Shown: piece after piece, positions 8,437-17,259 of the stretch | How the letters are laid out: each line of letters starts with the position of its first letter | Position numbering within the stretch: the first letter of the stretch is position 1 | Assembly: GCF_030151085.1 (NCBI RefSeq) | Contig: NZ_JASLER010000090.1 | Location: 1-64,000, forward strand | Reading direction: 5' to 3' | Length of the DNA stretch: 64,000 nucleotides | Origin: Bacteroides sp. | GTDB lineage: Bacteria > Bacteroidota > Bacteroidia > Bacteroidales > Bacteroidaceae | Made by a program: the position numbers and the translations under genes | Notes under the pieces: generated by a model | The model's input: the letters and a program-made list of their open reading frames with translations, nothing else | Database searches by the model: none | What the model was told of the DNA's origin: nothing

Positions 8437-9261
8437 ATGATAAAGATAGAAAACGTAAGCTACGGTTATAAGTCTAAGTATCCTATTTTCAACAGTATAT
8501 CTCTTGAAATAGGTACTGGAATTTATGGACTTCTAGGAGAAAACGGTATAGGAAAATCAACATTGATACATCTACTTTGCGGACTACTTTTCCCGTGGAA
8601 AGGTGAATGCATCCTAAACGGAAAAAACACAGCAGAGCGAAAGCCCGAAGTCCTGAGTAATTACTTCTTTCTGCCCGAAGAAATGCAGATACCGGACAAG
8701 AGCATCCGTAAATTTGCCGCCACACATTCTGTATTCTATCCTCGTTTCAACAGAAAAGAATTCGAGCAGAACCTGGAAGAACTACTGATTGACGGAGATC
8801 AGAAACTCACCACTGTTTCTTTCGGTCAGCAGAAGAAAGCCATGCTTGCCTATGCCCTCGCCTTGCATACTCCGCTCACCATTCTCGATGAACCGACCAA
8901 TGGACTGGATATCACTGCCTGCCAAAGTCTGAAACGTATTATCAGCCGCAGTGCAGACGATGACGGTACACTGCTTATCTCTACCCATCAGGCACATTAT
9001 ATAGAAAATCTACTCGACCACCTGATTATCTTGGGAAAAGGCGAAATACTTCTGAACCGCTCGCTGGATGAAATTAGTTCCCGGTTGCTGTTTGTCCACA
9101 CCAGCCAACTGCCCGAAGAATGCATTTACAGCGAACAAGATTTGTCGGGTTACTTCTCCATCTTGCCCAATGAAGAGGAAGAAGAGAACACACCTGACAT
9201 CGAACTATTATACAAAGCCGTGATGCAACAACCCGGCAAGATAAAAGAATTATTCAAATAG
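8437..9261 (+). CDS. ABC transporter ATP-binding protein
   Basis: 274 residues. Walker A is GENGIGKST (residues 34-42), the signature loop is the divergent SFGQQKK (128-134, in place of LSGGQ), Walker B is LTILDEP (147-153) and the switch His is in STHQAHYIENLLDHL. The C-terminal 70 residues are acidic and not part of the ATPase core. The next gene is a six-helix membrane protein with no ATPase, so the two likely form a two-gene exporter or antibiotic/bacitracin-type transporter, controlled by the GntR regulator two genes on. Confidence 0.9.
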   Translation: MIKIENVSYGYKSKYPIFNSISLEIGTGIYGLLGENGIGKSTLIHLLCGLLFPWKGECILNGKNTAERKPEVLSNYFFLPEEMQIPDKSIRKFAATHSVFYPRFNRKEFEQNLEELLIDGDQKLTTVSFGQQKKAMLAYALALHTPLTILDEPTNGLDITACQSLKRIISRSADDDGTLLISTHQAHYIENLLDHLIILGKGEILLNRSLDEISSRLLFVHTSQLPEECIYSEQDLSGYFSILPNEEEEENTPDIELLYKAVMQQPGKIKELFK

Positions 9262-9281
9262 GAACTCAACAAACTAAGTAA

Positions 9282-10049
9282 ATGAACGCAACTCTCAATC
9301 TGAAACGCTTCCTTTTGCTGGAACAATACAACCTGCAAGAAACCTGCAAGCATCTGCTATGGAGTGCTTGTATAGTCTTTAGCATCTGCCTGTTATGTAT
9401 ATTGTTCGACCTCAATCACGGGGCAGCCTATTTAAGCAAACAATCATCTGCCACCAGCTTTGTGAAATATACCATTTGGTTTCTCCTCATTGCTCCCTGC
9501 TTGTTGGAATCAAACCTCACTAAGCGCAATTCCACCCTCTATATACTACTGCCAGCCTCAGTATTTGAAAAGTTCCTGCACATCTGGATAAAATACCTGT
9601 TACTGCTTCCTGCTTTCTGTGCCCTACTGATACTCTGTTTAAAAGGTTTGTTTTCATTAACCGACATCACTTATTTAAAGATTTTCTCTAGAGATATCGC
9701 ATCCTATATAATATCCAAAGACTATATAATAACCTTTAGTATTCTGCAAGCTACTTTCTTCATCGGATACTTCGGCTTTAAACGGCAGTTGCTACTGAAA
9801 AGTTTAGCAATATCAGTTGCCATTTTCTCAATCTGTATGGGAATCATATTGCTAATAATAACTTTAATGCCCGAAAATGCACCGGAAGGTTATTGGGTGG
9901 ACAACTTAGGCACTTGGCCACGTACCAACTATCCTCTGTCAGCCACTACACTGGCTATTGTGAACTTCTGTAACTATGCAGTTCCTATCTGCTTTGTACT
10001 CGGCTCATGGATATCAAGCTACTTCCTGTTAAAGGAAAAACAACTATAA
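9282..10049 (+). CDS. ABC transporter membrane subunit (predicted)
   Basis: 255 residues with six predicted membrane segments at about 25-42, 60-76, 102-122, 149-166, 172-195 and 224-250. No family motif is recognised, but it lies 20 bases after the ATP-binding gene and 3 bases before the GntR gene, the standard layout of YtrA-type ABC-2 exporter operons. The membrane-partner role is inferred from context. Confidence 0.7.
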   Translation: MNATLNLKRFLLLEQYNLQETCKHLLWSACIVFSICLLCILFDLNHGAAYLSKQSSATSFVKYTIWFLLIAPCLLESNLTKRNSTLYILLPASVFEKFLHIWIKYLLLLPAFCALLILCLKGLFSLTDITYLKIFSRDIASYIISKDYIITFSILQATFFIGYFGFKRQLLLKSLAISVAIFSICMGIILLIITLMPENAPEGYWVDNLGTWPRTNYPLSATTLAIVNFCNYAVPICFVLGSWISSYFLLKEKQL

Positions 10050-10052
10050 GCT

Positions 10053-10421
10053 ATGGATTTCAAGGCCAACAAACCGATATACCAGCAAATTGTTGATTTC
10101 TGTTTCAGCAAGATACTCACCCGCGAATGGCATGCGGAAGAGCGAGTTGTCTCGGTCAGAGAGCTATCTGCACAACTCGCGGTAAACTCGCGTACTGTAC
10201 TGAAAGCTTACGAATACCTACAAGCAGAAAATATCATCTATCCTGAACGAGGCATGGGTTTCTATCTCTCAAAGGATGCCGTGAAAAAGGTGATGAAGAT
10301 ACAGAAGAAAGAGTTTTTTGATAATCAACTTGCTGATACCTTCCGGCATATGGAGCTACTCGGTATCAGCATAGACGAAATAATAGAACGATATAATAAT
10401 CTTAAAAAAAACAGTTCATGA
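10053..10421 (+). CDS. GntR family transcriptional regulator, YtrA subfamily
   Basis: 122 residues, the short length of the YtrA subfamily. The N-terminal winged helix runs to about residue 72: KPIYQQIVDFCFSKIL, then SVRELSAQLAVNSRTVLKAYEYLQ (recognition region) and a wing with IYPERGMGFYLS. The short C-terminal helical tail has no effector-binding domain. YtrA-type proteins repress the ABC operon in which they lie; the palindrome at 8404-8427 is the likely site. Its stop overlaps the next start codon (ATGA), so translation is coupled. Confidence 0.88.
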   Translation: MDFKANKPIYQQIVDFCFSKILTREWHAEERVVSVRELSAQLAVNSRTVLKAYEYLQAENIIYPERGMGFYLSKDAVKKVMKIQKKEFFDNQLADTFRHMELLGISIDEIIERYNNLKKNSS

Positions 10422-10531
10422 AGAGATATGCAAAGATTGCGCTATGGATAACCTTCGGACTCCTCTTTGGGCTTATTATTGTAAAAGTAGTTACACTGAT
10501 GTACAATATTAATTCCTTCGTACAGTCATAG
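10418..10531 (+). CDS. Single-pass membrane micropeptide (37 aa)
   Basis: The ATG at 10418 overlaps the GntR stop codon as ATGA. It encodes 37 residues: a basic start (MKRYAK), one hydrophobic helix at about residues 6-28, and a polar tail. The overlap and its place at the end of a transporter operon suggest a real coupled micropeptide, perhaps an accessory subunit of the transporter. No family is recognised. Confidence 0.5.
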   Translation: MKRYAKIALWITFGLLFGLIIVKVVTLMYNINSFVQS

Positions 10532-10652
10532 TATTCATCGCATAGCCGAAGAAAGAGTAAACATCTGAAATACAACACATAGAATCTTCCCCTACAGGGA
10601 GGAGTAACCTTTACATCCCTACAACAATAATAATATACTAATACGAATAAAT

Positions 10653-12983
10653 ATGAAAACAAAACTTTTTTTACTACTGGTGTTCTTCTCCGTACTCAGT
10701 ACGAAGGCTCAAACGCTATCCATAAAAGGACGTGTTACAGATGCCTCTCAAGAAGCAATCATAGCCGCTAATGTATCTTTGTGGGCAACAGATTCTACCC
10801 TGGTTACGGGAGTAACTTCGGACGCACAAGGTAAATTTGCCCTTCACAAAATAAAACAAGGCAATTATCGATTATCCGTCTCTTTCATTGGCTACCGGAG
10901 TGAAATCCTTCTGTTGAATCTGAATAAGAATATCGACTTGGGAGATATCGCCCTTCAGGAAGATGCAGTAAGTTTAGGAGAAGTCACAGTGTCGGCAAGT
11001 AATGTACTGCAACGAGTCGACAGACAAATAATATTGCCTTCGGAAAGTCAACTGAAACGCTCTTTCGGTGCATACGACCTATTGGACAATCTGGGAATTG
11101 CCCGCCTCCAGGTGGATAAATTCACCAATAACATGAGTATCAGCGGCGGTGGAACTGTACAAACCCGTGTCAACGGTATCAAAGTAACAGATAAAGAACT
11201 GGCTGCCATAAGAGCGAAAGATATTTTACGTGTGGAGTTCATTGAAGATCCCGGAAAACAATATGGTGATGAAGAATTGGGTGCTGTTGTCAATATCATC
11301 CTAAAACGCCGTGAGACAGGAGGTATTGTGAACTTTCAATTTTCAGATTCACCCCATACACTTTGGGGAGAGAATTTCCTGGCTGCGAAATTCAATTATA
11401 AAAACTCTGAATGGGGAATTGATTTTTTCAATAAAAACGGAAAATATCATAGTCGCTTAGAATCTCAGGAGACCTTCTTTCTGGGAGACCGTACCATAGA
11501 CCGGATCAAAGAAGGTATTCAAGATGAATCGACTACACTTAGCTTGATTAATAATCTGAACCTTACCTACAACTTAACCAAACCAGAAAAGTATGTATTC
11601 AATGCAATCTTCCGGAACAACATCAACAACGCGCCTTATCAAAACGAACTGAACAAGATGTGGGCGGTAGGAAGCAGTGAATCCATCTTCTCCTATACCC
11701 ATAATCATACATCCAGTTATTCTCCGGCACTTGACCTTTACTTCCAGCACACCCTGCCTCACCAGCAAAGCATACAACTAAACGTAACAGGAACATTGAT
11801 ACATACCAAAAACAACCGGAAATATAAAGAATACCAAAAAGAAAGCGAACCGCTGGCAGACATCCTGACACTTGTGGATGGTGACAAACAATCGGTCATT
11901 GGTGAAGCCATCTACGATAAGAGTTTCAATGATGTGAAATTAAGTGGTGGCGTCCGTCATTACCAGATGAGAACAGAGAATGAATACAAAGGTTCGAATC
12001 CCACCATATCTAAAATGGATCAGACACAAACATCTGCCTTTTTCGAAGTGCAAGGCAAAGTGAAAGATTTCAGTTATGCAGGCAGTGTGGGCATGACGCG
12101 TGCCTGGTTCAAAGAAGGAGATGAGGATCATACCTACTATACCTTTACCCCTACCGTACGATTGAGTTATAACTTGAAGAAAGCAGGTTTCTTGCGCTAT
12201 CGTTTCAATATCAGTCCGGCCATACCGTCTTTGGGGGCGCTGACGGATGTGGAGCAGGCAATAGATACTCTGCAAATAGTACGAGGTAATCCGCTGCTGA
12301 AAACTTACCAACAGTTCACGAATTCTTTGTCTTACAGCTACTCGAAGAAGAAGTTCAATGCTAATCTGAGCATACGTCACCAATACTATGACAATCCCAT
12401 CATGGAGAGTGTATTCGTAGAAAACAGCAAGCTGATATTGATGGACGAAAATCAGAAGTCCTATCAAAGTCTTAATGGGGAGTTGATGATCGGAACCAAC
12501 GGAGCCAACCTTTTCGGTCTGAAAGATTTTCTGACGCTCTATGCCTCAGTAGGCTGTACCCGCACTTGGTCGGAAGGTTTGCAATATAGCCATACATACA
12601 ACGACTTTTACTACAATTTGATGGTACAACTGCAATATAAAAATGTCTCTTTAGGAGGACAATTCCGTAAAGTACAAAATTATCTGTACGGTGAAACCAT
12701 CAAGAAAAGTGAGAATCAAACAGTACTTATGGCAATGTATACCAAACAGAATTTTCAGGCAGGACTGGGAGTAATGTTCCCATTTACCAACAACTATAAA
12801 GTAGGAAAAGAAAGAATCAGTTCAGTTGCTCCTTTCCGATCGGAAACATTTGTAAGAGAGACGGGGCAAATGTTCGTGCTCCGTGTTGGCTATACGTTTG
12901 AATTCGGTCGCAAACACAAAGCAGGTAACAAGACACTGGACAACAGCGATACAGATAGCGGTATTATCAATTTGCAGAAATAA
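10653..12983 (+). CDS. Outer membrane beta-barrel protein (TonB-receptor-like, OMP_b-brl_3 type)
   Basis: 776 residues. The signal peptide ends near residue 19 (STKAQ). Residues 21-105 are a carboxypeptidase-regulatory-like domain (IKGRVTDASQEAI...GNYRLSVSFIGYRSE), then a plug-like region (about 115-220, with VEFIEDPGKQYGDEELGAVVNIILKRR) and a barrel to the C-terminus. It resembles the OMP_b-brl_3 branch rather than classical SusC. It lies 121 bases after the micropeptide gene; co-expression with the ABC operon is possible but no shared signal is clear. Substrate unknown. Confidence 0.85.
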   Translation: MKTKLFLLLVFFSVLSTKAQTLSIKGRVTDASQEAIIAANVSLWATDSTLVTGVTSDAQGKFALHKIKQGNYRLSVSFIGYRSEILLLNLNKNIDLGDIALQEDAVSLGEVTVSASNVLQRVDRQIILPSESQLKRSFGAYDLLDNLGIARLQVDKFTNNMSISGGGTVQTRVNGIKVTDKELAAIRAKDILRVEFIEDPGKQYGDEELGAVVNIILKRRETGGIVNFQFSDSPHTLWGENFLAAKFNYKNSEWGIDFFNKNGKYHSRLESQETFFLGDRTIDRIKEGIQDESTTLSLINNLNLTYNLTKPEKYVFNAIFRNNINNAPYQNELNKMWAVGSSESIFSYTHNHTSSYSPALDLYFQHTLPHQQSIQLNVTGTLIHTKNNRKYKEYQKESEPLADILTLVDGDKQSVIGEAIYDKSFNDVKLSGGVRHYQMRTENEYKGSNPTISKMDQTQTSAFFEVQGKVKDFSYAGSVGMTRAWFKEGDEDHTYYTFTPTVRLSYNLKKAGFLRYRFNISPAIPSLGALTDVEQAIDTLQIVRGNPLLKTYQQFTNSLSYSYSKKKFNANLSIRHQYYDNPIMESVFVENSKLILMDENQKSYQSLNGELMIGTNGANLFGLKDFLTLYASVGCTRTWSEGLQYSHTYNDFYYNLMVQLQYKNVSLGGQFRKVQNYLYGETIKKSENQTVLMAMYTKQNFQAGLGVMFPFTNNYKVGKERISSVAPFRSETFVRETGQMFVLRVGYTFEFGRKHKAGNKTLDNSDTDSGIINLQK

Positions 12984-13014
12984 GATTGCAGTTATTCCAC
13001 TCTGTGAAGAGTGC

Positions 13015-13089
13015 CCCGAGGGAGAAGGTGCAGAATTATACAGATTGACTCATGTATGATTAATTACCTATATGGCACCTCCCTTCGGG
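13015..13089. terminator. Imperfect long hairpin between convergent genes
   Basis: Left arm 13015-13031 (CCCGAGGGAGAAGGTGC) pairs with 13075-13089 (GCACCTCCCTTCGGG) with a 2-base bulge and one further unpaired base, over a loop of about 43 bases. It lies between the 3' ends of the barrel gene and the HpaII-like gene, so it may stop transcripts from both sides. The long loop lowers confidence. Confidence 0.35.
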
Positions 13090-13135
13090 TATTTAGTACT
13101 TAACGATCAATACCGTACCTTCCGCAAACTACTTC

Positions 13136-14260
13136 TCATCGTTTTATCAATCCTATCTTTACATTCAATTTAAAGTAATAAACTCCATTTTCACGTTCCA
13201 GAAAACCGTACTTATCTTTATCTACAGAACTTTTCTCGAAGCGGGTATTTAGGAAAAGGAAGTCGGCAAAAGTTCGGCGCTCGGATTGGTGATAACAAAG
13301 TACTTCACCGTTAGTATCTGTAAGGAACATGCCTTCTACGGCAGAGTCCGTACCATTATATATCTTTGCAGGTCGCATGCCAAGGGCAAGCGCCAAAAGG
13401 AACTGTTTCATTTTAAACTCATAGAAGCCATGCTTATTTATCAGTTCGTCTTTTATTTTCAGAATATTCATCTCTTTGATACGCTCCGTCAGTTCGCTGA
13501 CACGAGTTGTTCCATCCAAATGCATGATGCGTACCATCTCTGCCAACATACGGGGGAAGTGAAGGTCTACCATCAATAGATTACTGCGAAATACACGGTC
13601 GGCTACATCAGAGTATTTCAAAACACCTCCTAAACGTTCTATCATCATCATGCGCTCAGCAACTTCCGTAGGAGATTCCGGCAGAGCATTTACTTTATTG
13701 ACAGTGGGAACAGCAAATTTGACACCACTTTGTTCCAGTTTCAGATTGGCCGTACGACCACCATCCAGTAAAGGATTCATAGGACTAAGACGGCAACGGA
13801 CATTGAAGCCCGTCAACGGAGCGTCAGAGTGCCAAAAAGCAACAGAGAAATCGGTACGATCTTCAGTTTTAGCTTCGAGGTCGAAGATGTTGACTGCATC
13901 GAGAAAAGCCTCCAAACCTTCGGATATTTCGATTTCCTCACCGGGGATGTTCTTTAAATGATGGAAGACAATCTCTGCGGCAGCAGCAAAATCTTCTCGG
14001 GGAATGGATAGCGGTTCCTTTTCCGATGGTAGGAAAGCACCATTCTTTTCCGTCGTACCGCTGAGAATACGCACTTCTTCTTCGTTTATGTAATAACGGC
14101 GTGTATCGTCATGTTCTTCTCTCTGTATCAGCGCAATGGGCCAACACTTTGTTTCATCCTTCTGAGCTTTCGGTGTGCCCAAAGAAACTTTTCCATCTGC
14201 CAACAGGCGGAAGAACGTATAGAGTTCACCCAATTCACGTTTGGTCGCTTCAAATGCCAT
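13136..14260 (-). CDS. HpaII-family restriction-endonuclease-like protein, no adjacent methyltransferase
   Basis: 374 residues from the ATG at 14260. The start with EATKRELGELYTFFRLLADGK and the segment EEVRILSGTTEKNGAFLPSEK agree with what I recall of the HpaII family (PF09561), whose founder cuts CCGG. No DNA methyltransferase or specificity gene is nearby, unlike an ordinary restriction-modification pair. An in-frame extension of 17 residues upstream is rejected because a TAnnTTTG element (14296-14289) lies within it. The catalytic residues cannot be assigned by eye, so activity is uncertain. Confidence 0.6.
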   Translation of the reverse strand: MAFEATKRELGELYTFFRLLADGKVSLGTPKAQKDETKCWPIALIQREEHDDTRRYYINEEEVRILSGTTEKNGAFLPSEKEPLSIPREDFAAAAEIVFHHLKNIPGEEIEISEGLEAFLDAVNIFDLEAKTEDRTDFSVAFWHSDAPLTGFNVRCRLSPMNPLLDGGRTANLKLEQSGVKFAVPTVNKVNALPESPTEVAERMMMIERLGGVLKYSDVADRVFRSNLLMVDLHFPRMLAEMVRIMHLDGTTRVSELTERIKEMNILKIKDELINKHGFYEFKMKQFLLALALGMRPAKIYNGTDSAVEGMFLTDTNGEVLCYHQSERRTFADFLFLNTRFEKSSVDKDKYGFLERENGVYYFKLNVKIGLIKR

Positions 14261-14288
14261 ATCTACTTGAATTTTTATTAAATGCGCA

Positions 14289-14296
14289 CAAAGATA
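14289..14296 (-). promoter_or_regulatory. -7 element of the HpaII-like gene
   Basis: On the minus strand 14296-14289 reads TATCTTTG (TAnnTTTG), about 30 bases before the ATG at 14260. Confidence 0.55.
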
Positions 14297-14383
14297 AGTA
14301 AATCCATACAAAAGAAAGGGAATTGATAAACTATTTCCATAAGGGTCTGTTTAAACAAATAAGTAAAATTCAACACTCGTATT

Positions 14384-14602
14384 ATGGAAAATGAAGATAA
14401 TGTAGTAGCTATTGCAGCTACACCAAATGGTCCCTTTATAGTAGAAGGTAAATTCAAGTTGATAAACAGAGAAGGAAAGACGGAAATAAAAAAAGGCAGA
14501 ATTGCCTTATGCCGATGTGGACGTTCCTATAAACAACCATTTTGTGATGGCACTCACCGAAAAATATACTTCAGTGATTTATCTCTGAAAGAAACTGAAT
14601 AA
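14384..14602 (+). CDS. CDGSH iron-sulfur domain protein
   Basis: 72 residues. The single CDGSH motif reads CRCGRSYKQPFCDGTH with Cys43, Cys45, Cys54 and His58 as the 3-Cys, 1-His ligands of a [2Fe-2S] cluster; Thr replaces the usual Ser before the His. The upstream half forms the beta-cap (PNGPFIVEGKFKLI). Single-motif bacterial members act in electron or cluster transfer; the partner is unknown. It stands alone between a divergent and a convergent gene. Confidence 0.88.
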   Translation: MENEDNVVAIAATPNGPFIVEGKFKLINREGKTEIKKGRIALCRCGRSYKQPFCDGTHRKIYFSDLSLKETE

Positions 14603-14616
14603 TCTTCTTGATATAT

Positions 14617-14649
14617 GAGACTTTACGCTTCCTCAAAACGTAAAGTCTC
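14617..14649. terminator. Hairpin terminator overlapping the 3' end of the yigZ-family gene
   Basis: GAGACTTTACG (14617-14627) and CGTAAAGTCTC (14639-14649) are a perfect 11-bp inverted repeat with an 11-base loop. It lies 14 bases after the CDGSH gene stop and is built partly from the last codons of the convergent gene. Confidence 0.65.
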
Positions 14650-15225
14650 TACTTTTTCCAAACGTGCTTGCAATTTGGGCATCATTGACTTTCGAATGCG
14701 AAGTGTCATCCGGCAATCCATATCGTAGGATTGTTCCAACATTTCCGGTTCTTCTTCTTTAACAATACGCATTACATCGTTCATAAAAGGATATTCAAAA
14801 AGTACGGTAACAGTTTCGTCAACCGTCTTTTCTATAATATCGGCAGCAGCAATAGCCTCAGCGGCAGCAGCTTTATAGGCAACAATCAGTCCGCTTGTAC
14901 CTAGTTTGATACCTCCGAAGTAACGGACTACAATGATCAGAATATCCGTCAGTTCATTGGAATTGATTTGTCCCAGAATGGGCTTTCCTGCCGTACCGGA
15001 AGGTTCTCCGTTATCATTGGCACGAAAGTCTTTGCGCTCGTGTCCCAGCATATAGGCATAGCATGCATGGCGCGCATCGTAATATTTCTTCTGATAAGTT
15101 TCCAGGTGCGCTTTTATCTCTTCTACCGTACGCACCGGCAAAGCGATAGCGATAAACTTGCTACGCTTCTCTGTATAAATGCCCTCGGAAGGGGCAGCAA
15201 TGGTTTTATACATATCTTCGCTCAT
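14623..15225 (-). CDS. yigZ: YigZ / IMPACT family protein
   Basis: 200 residues from the ATG at 15225 (MSEDMYKTIAAPSEG). Hallmarks are YTEKRSKFIAIALPVRTVEEIKAHL near the N-terminus, the family motif NDNGEPSGTAGKPILGQI (about residues 66-83) and VVRYFGGIKLGTSGLIVAYK (about 95-114), then a C-terminal ferredoxin-like domain. The family is linked to translation and ribosome-rescue control (IMPACT); the bacterial role is unclear. A TAnnTTTG element at 15237-15230 lies so close that the transcript would be almost leaderless at this ATG; Met5 (15213) is an alternative start. Confidence 0.88.
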   Translation of the reverse strand: MSEDMYKTIAAPSEGIYTEKRSKFIAIALPVRTVEEIKAHLETYQKKYYDARHACYAYMLGHERKDFRANDNGEPSGTAGKPILGQINSNELTDILIIVVRYFGGIKLGTSGLIVAYKAAAAEAIAAADIIEKTVDETVTVLFEYPFMNDVMRIVKEEEPEMLEQSYDMDCRMTLRIRKSMMPKLQARLEKVETLRFEEA

Positions 15226-15229
15226 GCAG

Positions 15230-15237
15230 CAAAGATA
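15230..15237 (-). promoter_or_regulatory. -7 element of the yigZ-family gene
   Basis: TATCTTTG on the minus strand, ending 5 bases before the chosen ATG. It excludes the longer in-frame start at 15264. Confidence 0.5.
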
Positions 15238-15291
15238 TAAAATTATTTTAGGTTCGTCCGGCAAATAAATGGTTCCTATATATTTTGTGCA

Positions 15292-15299
15292 TATCTTTG
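15292..15299 (+). promoter_or_regulatory. -7 element of the glycerate kinase gene
   Basis: TATCTTTG, about 21 bases before the ATG at 15321. It lies inside a longer in-frame extension and so fixes the start downstream. Confidence 0.6.
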
Positions 15300-15320
15300 C
15301 CTGAGAATAAGTTTTGTTAT

Positions 15321-16478
15321 ATGAAGAAGATCGTAATTGCCATAGACTCCTTTAAAGGATGCCTCACCTCCCTTGAAGCCGGAAAAGCTGCCGAAAAAGG
15401 AGTTCATGCCACCTGCCGCGGATGTAAAACAATCGTCCTGCCAGTAGCAGACGGTGGTGAAGGTATGCTGGATGTACTGATATCAGCAACCAATGGAAAA
15501 TATAGGGTGATTGCTGCACATGATCCTTTAATGGTAATGCAAGATGCCCGTTATGGAATCTCCGGTGATGGCCGTACTGCTCTTATAGAGATGGCTGCTA
15601 TCAGCGGACTGCCTCTAGTTCCGGCAGACCGGCGCAACCCTATGCTGACTACTACATACGGAACAGGAGAACTCATACTGGATGCTTTGGAACTTGGTTG
15701 CCGTAATTTTATTATAGGGTTGGGAGGTAGTGCTACCAATGATGCCGGATTGGGCATGTTGCAAGCATTAGGCTACCAATTTCTGAACAAAGACGGAGAA
15801 AAGATAGGATGTATCGAAAGAAAAATTCCGATGAACGGAGCATCCATGTCCGATGTTGCTTCCATTGATTCTTCTAATATCCATCCCGCAATAAGGGAAT
15901 CACGGTTTATGGCAGCTTGTGATGTACAAAACCCTTTCTATGGTAAAGATGGTGCGGCATTTATCTTTGCTCCACAAAAGGGAGCGGATCAGGAAATGGT
16001 GCTGAGACTGGATTCTGCAATGCAACAACTCGCCGAAGTTATACGTAAACATACCGGGAAGGATATATCCCTTCACCAAGGTGCAGGTGCAGCAGGCGGT
16101 ATGGGTGGCAGTTTATTAGCTTTTTTAAATGCTGAACTTAAACCCGGTATTCAATTACTATTAGATACCCTTCATTTCTCGGAAAAGATAAAGGATGCCG
16201 ATCTTATTATTACCGGAGAAGGAAAGTCTGACCGACAATCCTTAATGGGAAAAGTACCTTGGGGCATATTGGAAGAAGCTCGGAAACAAAAGATTCCTGT
16301 TATACTCTTGTCCGGCAGTATAGAAGATGTGCATGAATTGAATAATGCAGGATTTCAGGGGGTATTTTCCATTACCCCCTCTCCCATTTCATTAAAACAA
16401 GCTATGATACCTACGGTTGCCAAAGCAAACATCAGAAGAACTGCCGAACAGATTTGCCGGATTATTCAATACGATTAA
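15321..16478 (+). CDS. glxK: Glycerate kinase (GlxK/GarK family)
   Basis: 385 residues. It begins MKKIVIAIDSFKGCLTSLEAG, the family N-terminus, and contains PVADGGEGMLDVL (about residue 49), NFIIGLGGSATNDAGLGMLQALG (about 132-154), GAGAAGGMGGSLLAFL and LIITGEGKSDRQSLMGKVPWGI near the C-terminus. It phosphorylates D-glycerate, feeding it into glycolysis. The start is the second in-frame ATG because the promoter element lies upstream of it. Its last 4 bases overlap the end of the convergent small gene. Confidence 0.94.
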   Translation: MKKIVIAIDSFKGCLTSLEAGKAAEKGVHATCRGCKTIVLPVADGGEGMLDVLISATNGKYRVIAAHDPLMVMQDARYGISGDGRTALIEMAAISGLPLVPADRRNPMLTTTYGTGELILDALELGCRNFIIGLGGSATNDAGLGMLQALGYQFLNKDGEKIGCIERKIPMNGASMSDVASIDSSNIHPAIRESRFMAACDVQNPFYGKDGAAFIFAPQKGADQEMVLRLDSAMQQLAEVIRKHTGKDISLHQGAGAAGGMGGSLLAFLNAELKPGIQLLLDTLHFSEKIKDADLIITGEGKSDRQSLMGKVPWGILEEARKQKIPVILLSGSIEDVHELNNAGFQGVFSITPSPISLKQAMIPTVAKANIRRTAEQICRIIQYD

Positions 16479-16669
16479 CCTCTGCTCTCCATGCTACTCA
16501 TATCAGGATTCAAGATCTTGACGACTTGACGAATCTCTTTCTGATTTGCTTTGCTGTACAATCCGATCTGTTGTCCCGGAACAAGACCTTTTTCATTAGC
16601 CTGTGGCTTGACAGACTGAGGTGATGCCTCCTGAGTATTCACCTTCTTTTCATTCTTCTCTGTTTTCAT
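16475..16669 (-). CDS. Small basic hypothetical protein (64 aa)
   Basis: 64 residues, highly charged and without hydrophobic segments: Lys/Glu-rich start (MKTEKNEKK), a Gln/Pro-rich middle, then GLYSKANQKEIRQVVKIL, which could be an amphipathic helix. It lies 57 bases downstream of the FKBP gene on the same strand and may share its transcript. I recall similar small proteins in Bacteroides but no function. Confidence 0.5.
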   Translation of the reverse strand: MKTEKNEKKVNTQEASPQSVKPQANEKGLVPGQQIGLYSKANQKEIRQVVKILNPDMSSMESRG

Positions 16670-16726
16670 ACCTATTGAATTTTAGTTTCTGCTATGCTAA
16701 CAAGGGAAGAAGAAATATTGTTCACT

Positions 16727-17128
16727 TTAGGCAATACTCAATAATTGCACCTCAAATATTAAAGTTGAATAGGCTGGAATGGGACCACTAGTACGTGTGC
16801 CATATCCCACAGTATAAGGAATATAGACAATCCAATGATCTCCTGTATGCATCTGCTGCAAAGCAATCTGCCATCCTTCAATCACTTCATTCAAACGGAA
16901 GGCTTCCGGACAATTCCTTTTCCAGGAATTATCAAACTCACGCCCATTGATCAATGTTCCTTTGTAATGTACAGAAACGATGCTATTAAGACGAGGTGTA
17001 TTATTTCCTTGTCCCATCTCCAATACCCGATAAAGTACACCGGCTGCCAATTCTTTGATATCTTGTTCTGAACGTAATGCTTCCAAAAACTGCTCGTTCT
17101 GCTTTTTATATTCTTCTTTGCGACTCAT
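16727..17128 (-). CDS. FKBP-type peptidyl-prolyl cis-trans isomerase
   Basis: 133 residues. After a charged helix (residues 1-25) comes the FKBP core: VLYRVLEMGQG, VSVHYKGTLINGREFDNSW, EVIEGWQIALQQMHTGDHWIVYIPYTVGYG and a final strand IPAYSTLIFEVQLLSI. These are the canonical FKBP motifs (YKG, VI-x-GW, P-x2-YGYG-like, IP-x2-STL-x-F). There is no signal peptide, so it probably acts in the cytoplasm. It catalyses proline isomerisation. Confidence 0.92.
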   Translation of the reverse strand: MSRKEEYKKQNEQFLEALRSEQDIKELAAGVLYRVLEMGQGNNTPRLNSIVSVHYKGTLINGREFDNSWKRNCPEAFRLNEVIEGWQIALQQMHTGDHWIVYIPYTVGYGTRTSGPIPAYSTLIFEVQLLSIA

Positions 17129-17207
17129 TGTTTACTGTTTTTCTAATTTCTGAAACAAAGGTCGGTATTTTCTTTCAATTTATAAAGAATGTACTCATAT
17201 ATAAGAA

Positions 17208-17238
17208 ACGAGGCATAACCTATATCGTTACACCTCGT
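17208..17238 (-). terminator. Terminator after the DUF6249-like gene
   Basis: The arms ACGAGGCATAAC (17208-17219) and GTTACACCTCGT (17227-17238) pair over 10 of 12 positions with a 7-base loop. On the minus strand it is followed by TTTCTTATA. It lies between the DUF6249-like gene and the FKBP gene. Confidence 0.6.
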
Positions 17239-17259
17239 CTCACACAATTGTTATCCTTA

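Noticed and set aside
13015..13089. tRNA or structured RNA between the barrel gene and the HpaII-like gene
   Set aside because: The pairing is a single imperfect hairpin without cloverleaf, anticodon stem or CCA-type end.
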